Shown: piece after piece, positions 5,069 to 5,678 of the stretch
How the letters are laid out: every line of letters begins with the position of its first letter
Position numbering within the stretch: the first letter of the stretch is position 1
NCBI GenBank assembly: GCA_038318085.1
Contig: JBBQBV010000201.1
Span: 1 to 5,678, forward strand
Length of the DNA stretch: 5,678 nt
Direction: 5' to 3'
Source of the DNA: DATLGB01 sp038318085
Lineage (GTDB): Bacteria; Actinomycetota; Thermoleophilia; Solirubrobacterales; Solirubrobacteraceae
The notes under the pieces: generated by a model
What the model saw: the letters and a program-made list of their open reading frames with translations, nothing else
Told to the model about the DNA's origin: nothing
Database searches by the model: none
Translations under genes and position numbers: made by a program

Positions 5069-5562
5069 TACCGGCTGTGGACGCCGCCGAGGTCATCGCC
5101 GTGCTCGAGGCCCCGGCAGAGGACCGCCGGACGCTGATGGACCGCTTGGAGGCCGACGCGCCCGTCGCGGCGTTGGCGGGCGCGCTGGCCGCGGCCGACG
5201 AGCGCCTGACGCGCCAGCTGGCGGCCGATCTGCTCGGCCGGCGCGCCGACCCGGCGGCCGGGCCGGCGCTGCTCGTGGCGCTCGCCGATCCCGAGTCGCG
5301 CGTGCGAGGCTCCGCCGCCGACGCGCTCGGCAAGGTCCTGCTCAACGCCGGCCCGCACTCGGTGCCGGACGCCGGGCCGGCGCTGCTGCGCGCCTACGAC
5401 GCCGAGACGGAACGGGGGCCCCGCCACATGCTGGCGGCCGCGCTCGGCGCGGCGCAGCACCGCGAGGCGATCCCGCTGCTGCGCCGGGCGGCGCAGTCAC
5501 CGGACGCAGGCCTGGCGCGCACCGCGCGTTGGGCGCTCGAGCTGCTCGAGCGCCGCGACTGA
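5065..5562 (+). CDS. HEAT-repeat protein, candidate immunity protein
   Basis: From GTG 5065 there are 165 residues. They are nearly all helical, Ala/Leu/Arg-rich, and fall into tandem helical pairs of about 30 residues: VAALAGALAAADERLTRQLA (34-53), GPALLVALADPESRVRGSAA with DALGKV (66-91), GPALLRAYDAETERGPRHML (104-123) and AIPLLRRAAQSPDAGLARTA with RWALELL (135-161). This is the HEAT/armadillo-like pattern used for protein binding. There is no signal peptide or membrane segment, so it is probably cytoplasmic. GTG 5065 overlaps the preceding TGA (GTGA), implying tight translational coupling; GTG 5077 is an alternative. HEAT and ankyrin proteins are known among immunity proteins of polymorphic toxin systems, and the position directly after a toxin-like gene fits. 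It could also be a chaperone or adaptor for the prepilin-like product. Fold is fairly sure, role inferred. Confidence 0.82.
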   Translation: MIPAVDAAEVIAVLEAPAEDRRTLMDRLEADAPVAALAGALAAADERLTRQLAADLLGRRADPAAGPALLVALADPESRVRGSAADALGKVLLNAGPHSVPDAGPALLRAYDAETERGPRHMLAAALGAAQHREAIPLLRRAAQSPDAGLARTARWALELLERRD

Positions 5563-5607
5563 GGCTGGGCCCGTCCCAGGCGGAGGTTGAGGCTGGCTGC
5601 TCATGCG
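5563..5607 (+). repeat. Leader repeat copy 2, upstream of third prepilin-like gene
   Basis: This is the second copy of the repeat at 3259-3304, again beginning directly after a stop codon (TGA 5560-5562) and ending about 31 bases before a prepilin-like start. It has six mismatches and one gap over 46 columns. The TGGG...CCCA arms are retained. Copies lie 2304 bases apart, defining the array period. The shared position points to a promoter, processing or recombination element, but no -10/-35 pair is evident. Confidence 0.8.
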
Positions 5608-5626
5608 CGGCGGGCGCGGGCGGCGC

Positions 5627-5630
5627 AGGA
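5627..5630 (+). promoter_or_regulatory. Ribosome binding site AGGA for the third prepilin-like gene
   Basis: AGGA lies eight bases before ATG 5639. An in-frame ATG at 5603 would add twelve residues, but the equivalent ATG in the first array unit (3300) is out of frame with its gene. The shorter start, matching MRxR in all three paralogs, is therefore preferred. Confidence 0.55.
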
Positions 5631-5638
5631 TCCGGAGC

Positions 5639-5678
5639 ATGCGCATCCGACCGAGTGACGAGCGTGGGCAGACCGCCT
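5639..5678 (+). CDS. Third prepilin-like (Flp-type) gene (partial, N-terminus only)
   Basis: Only thirteen codons are present before the window ends: MRIRPSDERGQTA. Ten of the thirteen residues match the second paralog, including the basic leader and the Arg-Gly-Gln-Thr-Ala cleavage region, and the DNA is nearly the same around GGGCAGACCGCCT. The copy follows the second leader repeat and an AGGA ribosome binding site. Its C-terminal domain, which differs completely between the other two members, lies outside the window. Confidence 0.75.
   Translation, partial: MRIRPSDERGQTA

Overview
This is very GC-rich chromosomal DNA from a bacterium, most likely an actinobacterium. The codon usage, the PRC-barrel protein with an Ala/Glu-rich tail, the AHSA1/ArsR pair and the secreted thermonuclease with lamin-tail domains would suit the Thermoleophilia/Solirubrobacterales, but that placement is inference and not proven by any marker in the window. 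No rRNA, tRNA, CRISPR array or transposase gene is visible.

Left part (1-2557). A secreted thermonuclease-like protein with lamin-tail domains is read leftwards from about 1291 and runs off the left edge. A GC-rich spacer of about 100 bp with palindromes separates it from a divergent PRC-barrel protein (1394-1927). The PRC-barrel gene converges on clpP (1928-2557, minus strand) with no spacer: the hexamer TGATCA holds both stop codons.

Middle (2558-3258). A short, comparatively AT-rich region carries repeated GTTGTC/GACAAC half-sites, a 14-bp perfect palindrome and two perfect TTGACA hexamers on the minus strand. It separates clpP from a divergent pair: an AHSA1/SRPBCC protein and an ArsR-type repressor that overlap by four bases. 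The ArsR protein is the obvious candidate to bind these sites, so clpP could share its control.

Right part (3259-5678), the most unusual region. Three paralogous genes start at 3337, 4307 and 5639 (the last cut by the window edge). They share a short basic leader and the motif RG-QTASEY, followed by a hydrophobic helix. This is the processing-site layout of Flp/type IVb prepilins (cleavage after Gly, Glu at +5). The first two share about 55 N-terminal residues (38 of 55 identical, two Cys at identical positions). After a low-complexity linker their C-terminal domains are completely different. The second has a domain resembling polymorphic-toxin C-terminal domains (HWDVQ...HTNV..DGTV), then a proline run and a hydrophobic tail. 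It overlaps by four bases with a HEAT-repeat protein in the position of an immunity protein. A 45-bp non-coding leader, 85% identical between its two copies, stands before the first and third paralogs, giving a repeat period of about 2.3 kb. I read this as a tandem array of prepilin-like proteins with exchangeable C-terminal cargo, possibly toxin/immunity cassettes exported or anchored through a Tad-like pilus system. The shared modules are seen in the sequence; the toxin and delivery roles are inferred.
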